Shown here piece by piece: positions 10,771-20,125 of a DNA stretch of 25,594 nt (positions are counted from its first letter, which is position 1; every line of letters begins with the position of its first letter). The DNA comes from Rhizophagus sp. LPA8_4_AMF. Its lineage: Eukaryota; Glomeromycota; Glomeromycetes; Glomerales; Glomeraceae. A program made the translations under genes and the position numbers. The notes under the pieces were generated by a model. It worked only from the letters and a program-made list of their open reading frames with translations, ran no database searches and was not told the origin of the DNA. The DNA lies in contig JADRCO010000847.1 of the NCBI GenBank assembly GCA_021464525.1, positions 1-25,594 on the forward strand, in the 5' to 3' direction.

Positions 10771-11773
10771 GCTAAAAAAAAAATATTTTTTATAAAAAAA
10801 AAAGAAAAAGTATATATATATCTATCGTACTATAAAAGCCCTATATATATAATAATATTAATTAATAGTAAGAAATAATCCTATATTTTATGTACACATA
10901 CGCTTCAAAGACGATCTTTTTTTTTTCAGATCTTTTATGAATTTCTCTTTTTTTTGCATTTACTATGATTAGTTATAGGCCAAGTTAATTTTAAGTTTAT
11001 GATATAAGTAAAAATCAAGATTATGTTAAATAATTAATAAATTGACTAAGATAATAATTGAGTTACCAATTTTTTTTCGTGTTATTTATTTATAATGTTA
11101 TAATGACAAATAAACATATATTCGGTGAAAGTGTAATTGTACCAATTTAAAACAAAAAAAAATTATTTTTATTTATATAATAAAAACCTATCTACACAAA
11201 ATAAAAATAAATAAATTCCTAATTATAAGAAAAAAAAACCAATATAATAATATATAAATAAATTTATAAGAATAAAAAAGAAAAATAAAAAAATAAAATA
11301 AAAGAGAAATCCGGAATTATAGAGAACAAAGAGACAGGGAAGTGAATTTTTTTTTTGGATTTTGGGAATGAATAGGACTTTAAAGGACTAAAGAGAGGAT
11401 TTAAGATTTAATAAAGAACATTCAATTTAATTTATAAAAGTTTGTAGGGGAAAAAAAAACGAAATTGAACTTAATCATTCATTATACTTTTCTTTCTATT
11501 ATATATAAAAGAACGAACAAAATAAAGGAAATTTTAACAAATAAGTAATAAAATAAGGCGAATTTTTTTTTAAAAAAAGCAAGAAATTATCAAAATATAC
11601 GAAATATAATAATAAATACGAATGAAAATACGACGAATAAATTCGAAATAACGACCAGGAAAAATAAAACGAAATCGCTTACAAATTAAAATCATACGTT
11701 AATTAACGATTTTAACGTAAGTAAATAAAATGATAGTTAAAATAAAAAAAATAAATAAAAAGATACGAAAATT
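10771..11773. other. Convergent 3' intergenic region
   Basis: Both flanking genes end into this stretch (HMG on plus, secreted protein on minus), so it should hold 3' UTRs and terminators. It is dominated by A runs, with aataaa-like words scattered on both strands, and a purine-rich segment at 11300-11410 (agagaacaaagagacaggga). No coding sequence is seen. Confidence 0.55.
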
Positions 11774-12310
11774 TTACGGATTACTCGTTTTACCGGGATT
11801 TATTTTAGTGGAATCTACGTGTCCAGTTGACACAGGAGGTACTTGCCTTTTTTTTACTGTTTTAAGAAAAAAAATAAAATTTAGTATTTAATAATAATTC
11901 TCGCTTAATTAACAGATGATACTGACAAAGTGCATGTTCATCTTGTTTGACGCTAACTTCGCCTAATGGAGGGTCTGGGTCGTTACTAGTATCACCTCGT
12001 TTTTTTATAATTTCGCTTTTAAAGTGACGTTTGTCGTGATGTTCTTGTTTTTGTTTATGTTTCTTTTTTTTATGTTTCTTATCTTTATAATTATATAATC
12101 CATAAGGCCTATATGGACTATCTTGCGCACGTTTTACAACTAATAATTAAAAAAAAATGAAACGTTATAAACTGATTCAGATTAAAAAAGTTTCGAAAGA
12201 TTTAAGAAAAAAAACGTACGATTCGATTTATCAACGTCTCCATTTGATAAAGTAGCTAAACAAAGAATTATAGCTACTGCTATTAGAATGATCAGATTGT
12301 GTTTTCTCAT
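11774..12310 (-). CDS. Small secreted protein with four Lys-Arg sites, three exons, 128 aa
   Basis: This gene was rebuilt from three short exons: 12220-12310, 11927-12139 and 11774-11856, with phases 1 and 1. The introns are 80 bases (donor GTACGT) and 70 bases (donor GTCAGT, acceptor ACAG). Exon 1 encodes a clear signal peptide: MRKH, then NLIILIAVAIILCLATL, with likely cleavage after SNG near residue 24. Lys-Arg pairs, typical Kex2-like sites, lie at residues 33-34, 67-68, 77-78 and 104-105, the last two as KKR. They would release AQDSPYRPYGLYNY plus a Lys/His-rich stretch (49-68), a peptide starting GDTSNDPDPPLGEVSV, and a C-terminal peptide starting QVPPVSTGHVDSTK. There are no paired cysteines. 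Retaining intron 2 instead gives a 123-residue form. A TATA-like element lies 66-80 bases upstream. A secreted peptide precursor or host-directed effector fits; no family is recognised. Confidence 0.72.
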
Positions 12311-13165
12311 TACGAGTTAACGATTTTGTTGAAAAAAATATATGTAAACGTTTGAATTTTAAATGCGGTAAAAGATATATTTATATATAAAGTAAAATTC
12401 CCTTGTGGGACATAACGATCATAATTGATCATAATGATCGAGGCTTAGGATTAACCGATCGACTTTAAACTTTTATTTATGATCTTTGATAAAAATTAAA
12501 CCTTTTAATCTGAGGCTTTAGAATTCAATCATATATTATGGCTTTATACCCGATATAAATATTCCGGGCTGTGCTCTGTGCTGTTTATAGCACGTGATCA
12601 TTTGATTTAAAATCTATTGTTTTTTTAATTATTGAAAAATGGCTAAAATATTGTGGCTTAATGTTTGGTTGGTTACGATAAAAATAAACTAAGCTAATCT
12701 CATTTCAGACAAATGTGGCTGTGCGTGGTAGTTATAATATCATAGTGTATATATAAGATGTTCACTATAGGGTGTGCTATATAATGGTGATAAATGACAT
12801 AATTTAACGTATAAAATTGATCAAAGATGTGATACAATATATAATAAATAATAATCTGTTGGCAATAATACTTATGATCGTTCATCAAATCGTTTAATAT
12901 ATCGTAGATTTCCTTAAAAGAAGGTTCCTCGTATGTGTAAGCTGCAACAGCCTCGAATATAACTTTAGTTCTCGATCATGGCTTAAAGCATCAAATATCA
13001 TTAAATATCATTAATATCTAGTCTCTTAATAAAATTTACGATTTCTTATCTGATATTTACGCTTTTACTAAGCCTTTTTTACATGCGGTAATCTACCCGA
13101 CTAACCGTAAATAATTCACATATACAGTATGCTCTAAAATTTCATCATTTTTATTTATTGAAAAT
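12311..13165. other. Intergenic region with repeated GATC words and an E-box
   Basis: No gene supported. The stretch 12415-12470 repeats gatcat and cgatc in a short span. CACGTG lies at 12591-12596, next to a GC-richer patch (ccgggctgtgctctgtgctg) reminiscent in composition of the patch at 80-120. At about 12990-13018 the phrase tatcatta recurs with small steps. The short minus-strand open frame near 12.7-12.9 kb is low in complexity. Confidence 0.5.
12376..12390 (-). promoter_or_regulatory. TATA-like element of the secreted protein gene
   Basis: On the minus strand the sequence reads TTATATATAAATATA, 66-80 bases upstream of the ATG at 12310, a usual distance for a fungal TATA box. Its presence supports a real promoter for this short split gene. 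Confidence 0.55.
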
Positions 13166-14480
13166 TCAGTAAATCAAATTAGATAATAAAATTTTAAATA
13201 AAAATTTAACTATATTAATTATAAGAGGTGTAAAATACCAACAAATAATAATGATTGAAAAAGAATATTTGATTTTTTTCGTAGTAATTTGAATTTCCCA
13301 CCATTTCCTTTTAAAATTCTTTTTATCAGCCCATAAAACTAATTCTTCACAAATGGGATGATCAGGATTATTATAAACATGTACATATTTAAGATTAGGA
13401 AATGGTGCGTTAAATAAAGGTTTAGCCATTTCTAATGTAATATTTTCACAAAATTCAAATGTTATATTAGTAATTAAAGAACAATGTTTAAAAACTTCGA
13501 ATGAAACACACCCAAGAAAATCTACTGAATAAAATTCTATCACTTTTAAAGAATGTGTTTGTGTATATAAAGAATTAATGAAAAAATGTGTGTAATATCG
13601 ATAATCTACTAAAATAAATTTTTGTAAGTTGGATTGTGATGATATTAACGTGGCTAATTCTTCTGCTTGTTGTTTATTAATAAATAAATTTGAAAATTCT
13701 GGATCATGAGCAAAATTTGTATCTAATACTTCCTATAAATATAAATATAAAAAAAAATTATAATTATTAATTATTATCATTATTATTATAAATTACAAAA
13801 ATTACAATTATTTTATTTCTTACCAAAGAGCGACAAGTATATCCGATAGAAGTTAAAAATCCATCTAACGCTAAAGCATCCCATTCCAATTTTAATTCTT
13901 TCACGTTAGATAAACAATTTCTTATATTAGGTTCTGTTAATAATTTAAAATCTATCGTTTTTAAATTATCAAAATAATCATCATTCAAAAGATAATTCGG
14001 GACATTGTTCATTGCAAGATATTTTATTTTTGCGCAATTTGATGAAAATAATTCTAATAAATATTGAACTATTATCTCATTTCTTTTCGTATTTCGATAC
14101 GGTTTCCGATTTTTCTTACTCCATAAAAATATGGTTTTAAGAAATTTTTCAAAATTTAATTCCGTTAAATATGTCGCATATCGAAATGTTGTTTTATCAT
14201 AATGTGTAGGTATATTAATTCCCGCTTGATTTTGTAGTATTTTTCGTTTTTCTAAGCTAAGACATGATAAATACGTCGTAATTACGCCTATATGAATCGT
14301 TTGAATCGGATAAAAAACTGCTGACCACAAAATCGGTACTACATTTACGCACCATCTTTTGTTAACTAATAAACAAGAATATAAATCTTTAAGATTTTTA
14401 TCACTACGATAATTTCCTCTATTTCCGTAAATTTTTTGGAATATATTTTTGAGAACTTCTGGCGGAAGTTGTATCGCCAT
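13166..14480 (-). CDS. F-box protein, two exons, 407 aa, hydrophobic C-terminus
   Basis: This is a second probable SCF ubiquitin-ligase adaptor. Exon 1 is 13824-14480 (219 codons) and exon 2 is 13166-13732 (188 codons plus TGA). The intron at 13733-13823 has donor GTAAGA and acceptor TTTATAG and is phase 0. The F-box starts almost at the N-terminus (QLPPEVLKNIFQKIYG, then CLLVNKRWC and ILWSAVF, residues 4-55). The remainder has leucine-rich-like segments (NVKELKLEWDALAL; FPNLKYVHVYNNPDHP), shorter than in the other F-box gene. The last 37 residues are unusual: a Lys-rich border and then about 20 mostly hydrophobic residues (375-394), which could anchor the protein in a membrane. An undetected last intron, or a lost normal stop, would be alternatives. 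Confidence 0.9.
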
Positions 14481-16021
14481 TTCTTCTTAATCTTATGAAC
14501 TTATAGTTAACAATACGTATCAATAATATGTAAATGTATCACAATAACAAGACGCACAAAAATTGTGTTTGCAAATTAAACAATAATTGTTTTTTTTAAA
14601 AAAACAAAATATTATTGTTAATCGTCGTAAAAAGAAAAAAAAAAGATCCAGAGATAAGTTTTATATTCTTAAATTGGAATTATTTATAAAATAAAATAAA
14701 TAATCGTGAGGAAAAAGAATTTTAAAAAGTTTATTATCGTTTGGAATGGGTTTCTTTTTGTTTATAAACAAATAAAAGAAGGGAACTTTTAATTTAATTA
14801 TTAACGTTTACATTTAATAATATATAAAATTTAAGGCGAAAATGAAAAAAAAAATGTTTGTCTCTGGTTAAAAAAAATATAAATTTTTTTTTTTTTTTTG
14901 AAAAGTAATTGAATGTGGAAAAAAATGATTCCAAGAGGGAAAAAATGGTCTGGCGTTTATATTATTTGTGATACAAAGATTTTCCTCTGTTAGCATTTTT
15001 ATGCATTATCACTGTAATACTGAAGATGTTTGAATTTCCAAACAATCAAATATATGTAAATTTAAAAAAATGTCTAATTTTGGGTTCATACAAAAAACAA
15101 AAATTTATTCGAGAAAATATTAAAAGAAATCTAACGCTAAGACAATCGCAACTCAATGTATTTTCCCATTTGAGGTTAACGACTGAAAGCCTAATCAGCT
15201 CTTAAATATCACCAATGTTTTTTTTTAACAATATGCAAAATATGCAACATGTATGCGCAATGAATAATAGTTTTGAATGATAAATGGTAAACATGTCGTC
15301 CAATAATACTTGAACACGATACGCATGTTAAATATACGCTAGCTACTAGTGGAGAGACTTAAAGTTAATGGCGGCGGCGTAATATAATAAGTAAATGAAA
15401 AAACTTTATATGGTGATAAGTTTTACTGTAATATCCGGTATTCTAATACTTCATAGGTCAATCATTTTGCTCATATTCGATTATGTCATTTAAATAGAGC
15501 AGTTCTCCTTGTAAATTCCTTCCAAGTTTGCTTTAATATTGATGCGATCGTTAGCCCCCTTATTAGTGCATTTTGAGTGAACTTCGACTTCCACGTAAAA
15601 GTAAATTAAATTTCATATTGACCTTTTCAAGTGGGTTTAGCAACCATTATATGGTTATTATGCAGTATGTTTGAATGGTTGGCTGTCATTGTGCCACTGC
15701 GGCACTTCGTTATTCAATATTGCAATCATGTTCCACATAAACCCTATATTATTAATATACTTTAAATCTTTAAATCTAAGGATAAAGTTATATAATCAAA
15801 ATAATAAAATGAGTATTGCTAAAATTTACCTTTTTAGTAATAGTAATAAATGGTAATAAATATAGTTAGTTCTCAATATAACATACTCACTTTATAACAG
15901 ATAATGATTTCCAATATGTGACATTTTACCCAATTAAATATTTATATAATTACATTTATATATAGTTACTATCTGATAGTAAGTTTATACAAAATTGGAT
16001 CCCAGTATTACATGTATTCTT
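14481..16021. other. Intergenic region upstream of the second F-box gene
   Basis: No gene supported. Just upstream of the F-box start there is an imperfect inverted repeat around 14579-14621 (aacaataattg with T run against A run and tattattgtt). Around 15330-15385 the composition rises in GC (atacgctagctactagtgg, then ggcggcggcg). A short open frame near 15.67-15.86 kb has no recognisable domain. Confidence 0.5.
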
Positions 16022-16150
16022 CGGGGTCCTGGGACAACTGTATAGCCAATCATCGCGTCAGCGACGCATAACCAGTGCTTAAAATAGAATTTGAATTTTA
16101 CCGGCTAAGAGTCCAGAATAAAAATTATTTTACCGGCTGAGGATCTGGGA
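16022..16150. repeat. Short repeat cluster with ACCGGCT and CTGGGACAAC words
   Basis: The phrase ttttaccggct followed by aagagtccaga or gaggatctggga occurs at about 16097-16117 and 16128-16150. A related phrase ggggtcctgggacaac lies at 16023-16038. Between them, gcgtcagcgacgc is a small inverted repeat. The cluster is a GC-richer island and probably a remnant of a dispersed element. Confidence 0.5.
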
Positions 16151-16383
16151 CAACATAAAATTTATTAATTTTTTAATATCATATTACCATTACTTTCTTT
16201 TCTAAACTTATTTATTTTTTGCATATAAAACAGAACATTTAAACTATTATTTTAATTTTTTTTTGTCAAGTAATTTGTCTATTTAATACTTGCTGATATG
16301 CAAAGGTTTTTTCAGCCGTTGATAGTAAAATTTTTCTGAAAAAAAAATCCGTTTCAAAAAATGATTACCGGAGATTTTTTAAA

Positions 16384-16405
16384 AATTCCGGATTTTTCCG
16401 GAATT
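16384..16405. repeat. TTCCGGAA-type inverted repeat
   Basis: The arms aattccgg and ccggaatt are separated by six bases, about 130 bases upstream of the decayed gene at 16.5 kb. A further ccgga stands at about 16365. It may be a binding site or part of a repeat. Confidence 0.5.
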
Positions 16406-16474
16406 TTATCATCTATTTAAGCATTGCGCGTAACTAGTAGATTACGCTATTACGCACATGTGATTAATAATCAG

Positions 16475-16482
16475 TATAAATA
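16475..16482 (+). promoter_or_regulatory. TATA-like element
   Basis: TATAAATA lies about 56 bases upstream of the ATG at 16538, a good position for a promoter of the decayed gene that follows. Confidence 0.45.
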
Positions 16483-16537
16483 CTAGGTCTTAAAATAGAA
16501 CTCTCTCTTGTTTCTATAAACTTTTTAAACAACAAAT

Positions 16538-17566
16538 ATGTCTGATGCTTTTTATGTAGAAGATCTTGCAAAAGTATTTTCTCTAGGTGAACATTAAATA
16601 ATACAAATAAATGAAAAGTTCAGATCAAGTCGTTTTTGTCAGTCTTTTTCATTATCATTTAGATATGAACGACATTCCTGAATGTATTAAACAGAATGCT
16701 AAGAATCTCCTCAAAGTTATTGATTCTGTTTGTGTCAAAGATCCAATCATTATCATCGACTGGGCAAACCCTCCCTGGCCATGTAGGGGTAGGAATCATA
16801 CAAAGGTATTTTACATTGTTTGTTATTTATTGTTTGTTAGTTTAAACTAATATGTACAAAATTATTTTAGGTTAATCTCATTAATCATATCACGACTAAC
16901 AGCAGCACCGATGAATTTCAACTTGGCAAGATATTTTCTTTTTGAATTAGTCATATACTTGAAAACTGTAGTATGGGGTAAATACCACCTTAGTTAGTGT
17001 TAAACTTTATTATTATTATTTTCTGGAAATATCTGCAATGTTTCTGACTTTCTCAAGTATAGGTCACTACATGACAGTAATATACTGGATGTTGGACATT
17101 GCTATAGGATAAACAAGATTACTGATCACTCGGCTGAATTAGAAGAGTACAACGTCATTTTTAATGTCTGATCTTAGTATATAATGATAGTTAACTTCCC
17201 CGTTAGGATGTCATTCACCTTCAAAAAGATTTGCCAAGCTACCTGCAGATGTATTTTATCAAAAAATATATTAAATTCTATAAAATTAACTTTCAGAAGA
17301 ATGTATTAAGTTTATCTGTTATAACTTTATAATAATTGTATTATTGAAATATGTATTAATGAAAAAATAAAAATTATTTACTTCTGCGTATATTATATAA
17401 TTTATTTTTGTGTGCACCATCTTAATCGAGTACTTTTATCGTCAACTTCTGATATTGTACTGCACATTTCAGGCTCTGGATAATATACTTACTGCGCATG
17501 GTATTTCATCATCTTTTTGATCTCTTCTTGGGAAAATTCTTGCTGATAGAATAGAGGCTGTGCGAT
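16538..17566 (+). pseudogene. Decayed multi-exon gene, unrecognised family
   Basis: The frame starts MSDAFYVEDLAKVFSL (16538-16586), then 16624-16805, 16871-16977, 17063-17165 and perhaps 17207-17332. Splice-like borders keep the phase: donors GTGAAC, GTATTT and GTAAAT; acceptors TTCAG, TTTAG and TATAG. The first intron would be only 37 bases and is doubtful. Coding-like phrases include NLLKVIDSVCVKDPIIIIDW, ANPPWPCRGRNHTK and SNILDVGHCYRINKITDHSA. The frame is broken by TGA at 16943-16945. A further exon-like piece (17473-17566, ALDNILTAHGISSSF and SLLGKILADRIEAVR) carries TGA at 17518-17520. Both TGA codons follow TTT and could come from CGA. I do not recognise the family. It may form one locus with the decayed gene that follows. 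Confidence 0.6.
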
Positions 17567-17849
17567 GTAAGATTTGCACATATATTTCACATTATCTGTT
17601 ATTTTTTTCTAAGACTTGATTTGCATATATTTCCATTTTTTTTCTCTGACTATTTGTATTTATTTTTTGCGTGTCATATATCTGGACATGCTATTATCAT
17701 ATCAAATAAAACAATATTCGGGTATAGATATTTTTTTCACAAATCATCATTTCGCATATGAGATTTGGAGATATCTATATTAATCGTGAAGTCATTTTTA
17801 TTGATTTGTAAGGGGATGATGTTCACTAAAGTGAACCTGAATTAACAAA

Positions 17850-19240
17850 ATGACAGAAATGCAGTGCGTAATTACTAGTAAAGATCCTGAAAATGTTTTC
17901 TCCTGCGAAATTCTTTACAAGTGATATAAAAACAAGCTGGTAAAAGGTCTTTCTCAATTTTAATTCTGCACTAGAAGTGAACGAAGCAGTATGGATAAAA
18001 CTCAAATCATAGCTCTCGTAACAAATATTCTCAATGCAATATCTGGAACTCTTGCTACAGATATTCAAGTTCTGAAAGTAGATCCATGATTTTTGTGTGG
18101 AGAAGAGTTTCTTCTAAACCCATCTGACCCAATCAAAGAATTCACCATGACTTCCTGTAGGCATATCCATCATCAGAAGTGTATCAAAAAGCATCTGTTA
18201 GAAAAAGGGGTGAGCTGTCCAAACAAGGAGTGTAAATACAAAGATATCAAAACCTTTCTCTCTCCAGAGCTGAAAAAAATAAGGACAAGAAGGTGGAGTT
18301 ACAAGAGTCTACAAAACAATCTGCGAATGAAATGAACACCACTATTACAGAATTGACTAATACCACTGCCATCACTGTCACTATAACCAAACAAGTAAAA
18401 TTAGACTAAACTTCTGTGGATGATGTTGATGATCCTTTAGAATCAGAAAGACATACAGAAGTCCAACAATCAGGTTCTACCAAAGTTTCTCTTGATCAAA
18501 CTCAAGCGATGGACATAGATAAGAAAGAAGAAGAGGAAGAGCAATTGGTACCAGATCAAGAGATAAACGTGAATGATACTAGGAATAATGATGGTGATGA
18601 GGATGAGATACCTGATACCAACAGTAAAAAGCGGGTAAATACATCTACAGATGAACCCTCCAGTAAAAAAGTAAGATTGAGACTCTCACATATTAAAAAA
18701 CTTATATAAAAGTTTAGTATTGATGCTCTTAAAGTTTCAGAAGCCAGAGAAAAAGAAGGTCTCTTTAAGCTTCAGCAGGCGAAAAAGACTGGCAAGTATC
18801 AGGTATGCTAAAAAAACTTATTGAAGAATTATCCTTTGAAACATCTCAGGATTCTAAGGTTATGGAAGAGAGAACTAGGGATTTCATTGATCTATACAAT
18901 GCAATCACTAATATAGAAGGGCAGGAGGAGATTGCAAAATGAGACGTCATCAAATCGTATTTTAATTTTGGAAAAGTGCTTGATGAAAGTTTTAATAATT
19001 ATATGAAAGATAATCCTAAGCGTACAGCTTAGGCATTGGTTAATAAAGAAGTTCAAGATCAATTTCCTGATACTGTTAGTGATAATGCACTTAGGAAGAA
19101 AGGAAAAGGCCATTAAGATTTATAAGCTATTCAATGAAATCGGTGAAGATAAAATTTATGATTAAACTTTTCTCTGCATTGAAAATATCAAATTAAGTCA
19201 GGATGATATAGACCATATATTGGTCAAGTTTGCGAAATAA
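17850..19240 (+). pseudogene. Decayed RING-finger protein gene with acidic and helical domains
   Basis: The frame from ATG 17850 (MTEMQCVITSKDPENVF) can be followed to a final TAA at 19238 through eight in-frame stops (17922, 17961, 18087, 18407, 18707, 18940, 19030, 19163). Three one-base frameshifts are also needed, near 18275 in an A run, near 18800 and near 19100. Domains in order: a helical segment (MDKTQIIALVTNILNAIS); a RING-like finger (FLCGEEF, SCRHIHHQKC, SCPNKEC); an acidic stretch (KKEEEEEQLV, DGDEDEIPD); basic clusters SKKR and SSKKVRLR, likely nuclear signals; and a C-terminal helical domain (DLYNAITNIEGQ, SYFNFGKVLDES, NKEVQDQFPD, KIYKLFNEIGEDK, LSQDDIDHILVKFAK). From memory, this C-terminal pattern recurs in uncharacterised Rhizophagus proteins. 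An intact copy would probably be a nuclear ubiquitin-ligase-like protein, but that is inference. Confidence 0.72.
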
Positions 19241-19506
19241 TTTACTGTGCTACACACATAATGTTGTAACTGCGCAAGTTATATTCTCTAAATAAATTTT
19301 AAATCGTATATATTAATAATTCTCCTTTTTTAAATTACATATACCTGTAAATGCTGTTTGACCTGCTCATCTAATAAAATTAACCGACCCTTCGATCTGA
19401 TCAAACATATTATTTTATTCCTTAAATTCTGCAAAATAACAAATTACTAATTAATTCCATAAAAATTTACTTGCAATTTCTTTCGAGAGAACATATTATC
19501 TATATA
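19241..19506. other. Spacer between decayed genes
   Basis: AT-rich, with no coding-like frame seen. It separates the terminal TAA of the RING pseudogene from the next decayed coding stretch. Confidence 0.5.
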
Positions 19507-20125
19507 AAATCTCATCTTTTTTCGAATGAATATGAGAAAAAAAATGGCACAATCCTTGATTTTCAAGATTATCCCAGTACCATCTCTGGCTCTGGTATAT
19601 CAAGTACTGCATGATTTTCTATTGTTGCATAAACTGATTCCTTTTTTCTTTCTCCATTCAAAAAAAGTTTATAATTACCTAATTAGGTCTAAAGAATATA
19701 TACTGTATTACATTTTTTTATCTTTTAACTTTTTCTGAGCAATTAGTGAAGAAAAAAGGCCGATCATCTCATGATTTTGAAAAACAATTCAGCGCCATGA
19801 TTGTGTCAGGGAAGTGCTGAGAACTCTAGGATAATACCTGTGATATGATATATATCATAACCACTGTTAATCACAAGAGATCCACAAACCACATGTAAAT
19901 ATAAAATTCTTTTTTTCTTCCTTCAGTCACTAAATTCGAAAAAATGTATACTTTAACTTTTTTTTCTCTCTCAAAGATACTTTTTGGGATTAAATTAAAT
20001 AGTGGCTTGAGCAGAATTAGGAAGAGCTATATGAGGACTTGTTTTTCTAACCCTAGGCTTGAGTGATACTCTTTCTTCTGTTACGAATTGACAAAGTCAA
20101 AGAGCAGCGAGCAATAGCGAAGTAA
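19507..20125 (+). pseudogene. Third decayed coding region, unrecognised
   Basis: Three coding-like blocks on the plus strand. Block 1 (about 19507-19680) reads SHLFSNEYEKKNGTILDFQD, then STISGSGISSTA, stop, FSIVA, stop, TDSFFLSPFKKSL. Block 2 (19731-19898) reads SEQLVKKKGRSSHDFEKQF, SAMIVSGKC, TGA, EL, TAG, DNTCDMIYIITTVNHK. Block 3 (20003-20125) reads WLEQN, TAG, EELYEDLFF, TAA, P, TAG, A, TGA, VILFLLLRIDKVKEQRAIAK, TAA. A 36-base intron-like stretch (donor GTAAAT, acceptor TTCAG) follows block 2. Nearly every stop would become Gln or Arg if a T were restored to C. No family is recognised, and it is uncertain whether the blocks formed one protein. Confidence 0.5.

Noticed and set aside
10448-10795. 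Plus-strand 115-codon frame overlapping the HMG gene 3' half
   Set aside because: It is an Ile-rich out-of-frame reading of the Asn-rich HMG tail.
11857-11926. Alternative donor CT|GTTAAT for the second intron of the secreted protein
   Set aside because: It leads to a different, shorter C-terminus without the KKR-QVPPVSTG continuation; the GTCAGT donor is a better site and keeps a coherent frame.
12700-12888. Minus-strand 62-codon frame
   Set aside because: It is rich in Tyr, His and Ile from low-complexity AT repeats, with no domain.
17826-18068. Minus-strand 80-codon frame
   Set aside because: It is antisense to the coding-like start of the RING pseudogene.
16943-18089. TGA read as an amino acid (selenocysteine or reassigned codon)
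   Set aside because: TAA and TAG also interrupt the same genes and frameshifts are present, while intact genes in the window end with TGA; decay explains it better.
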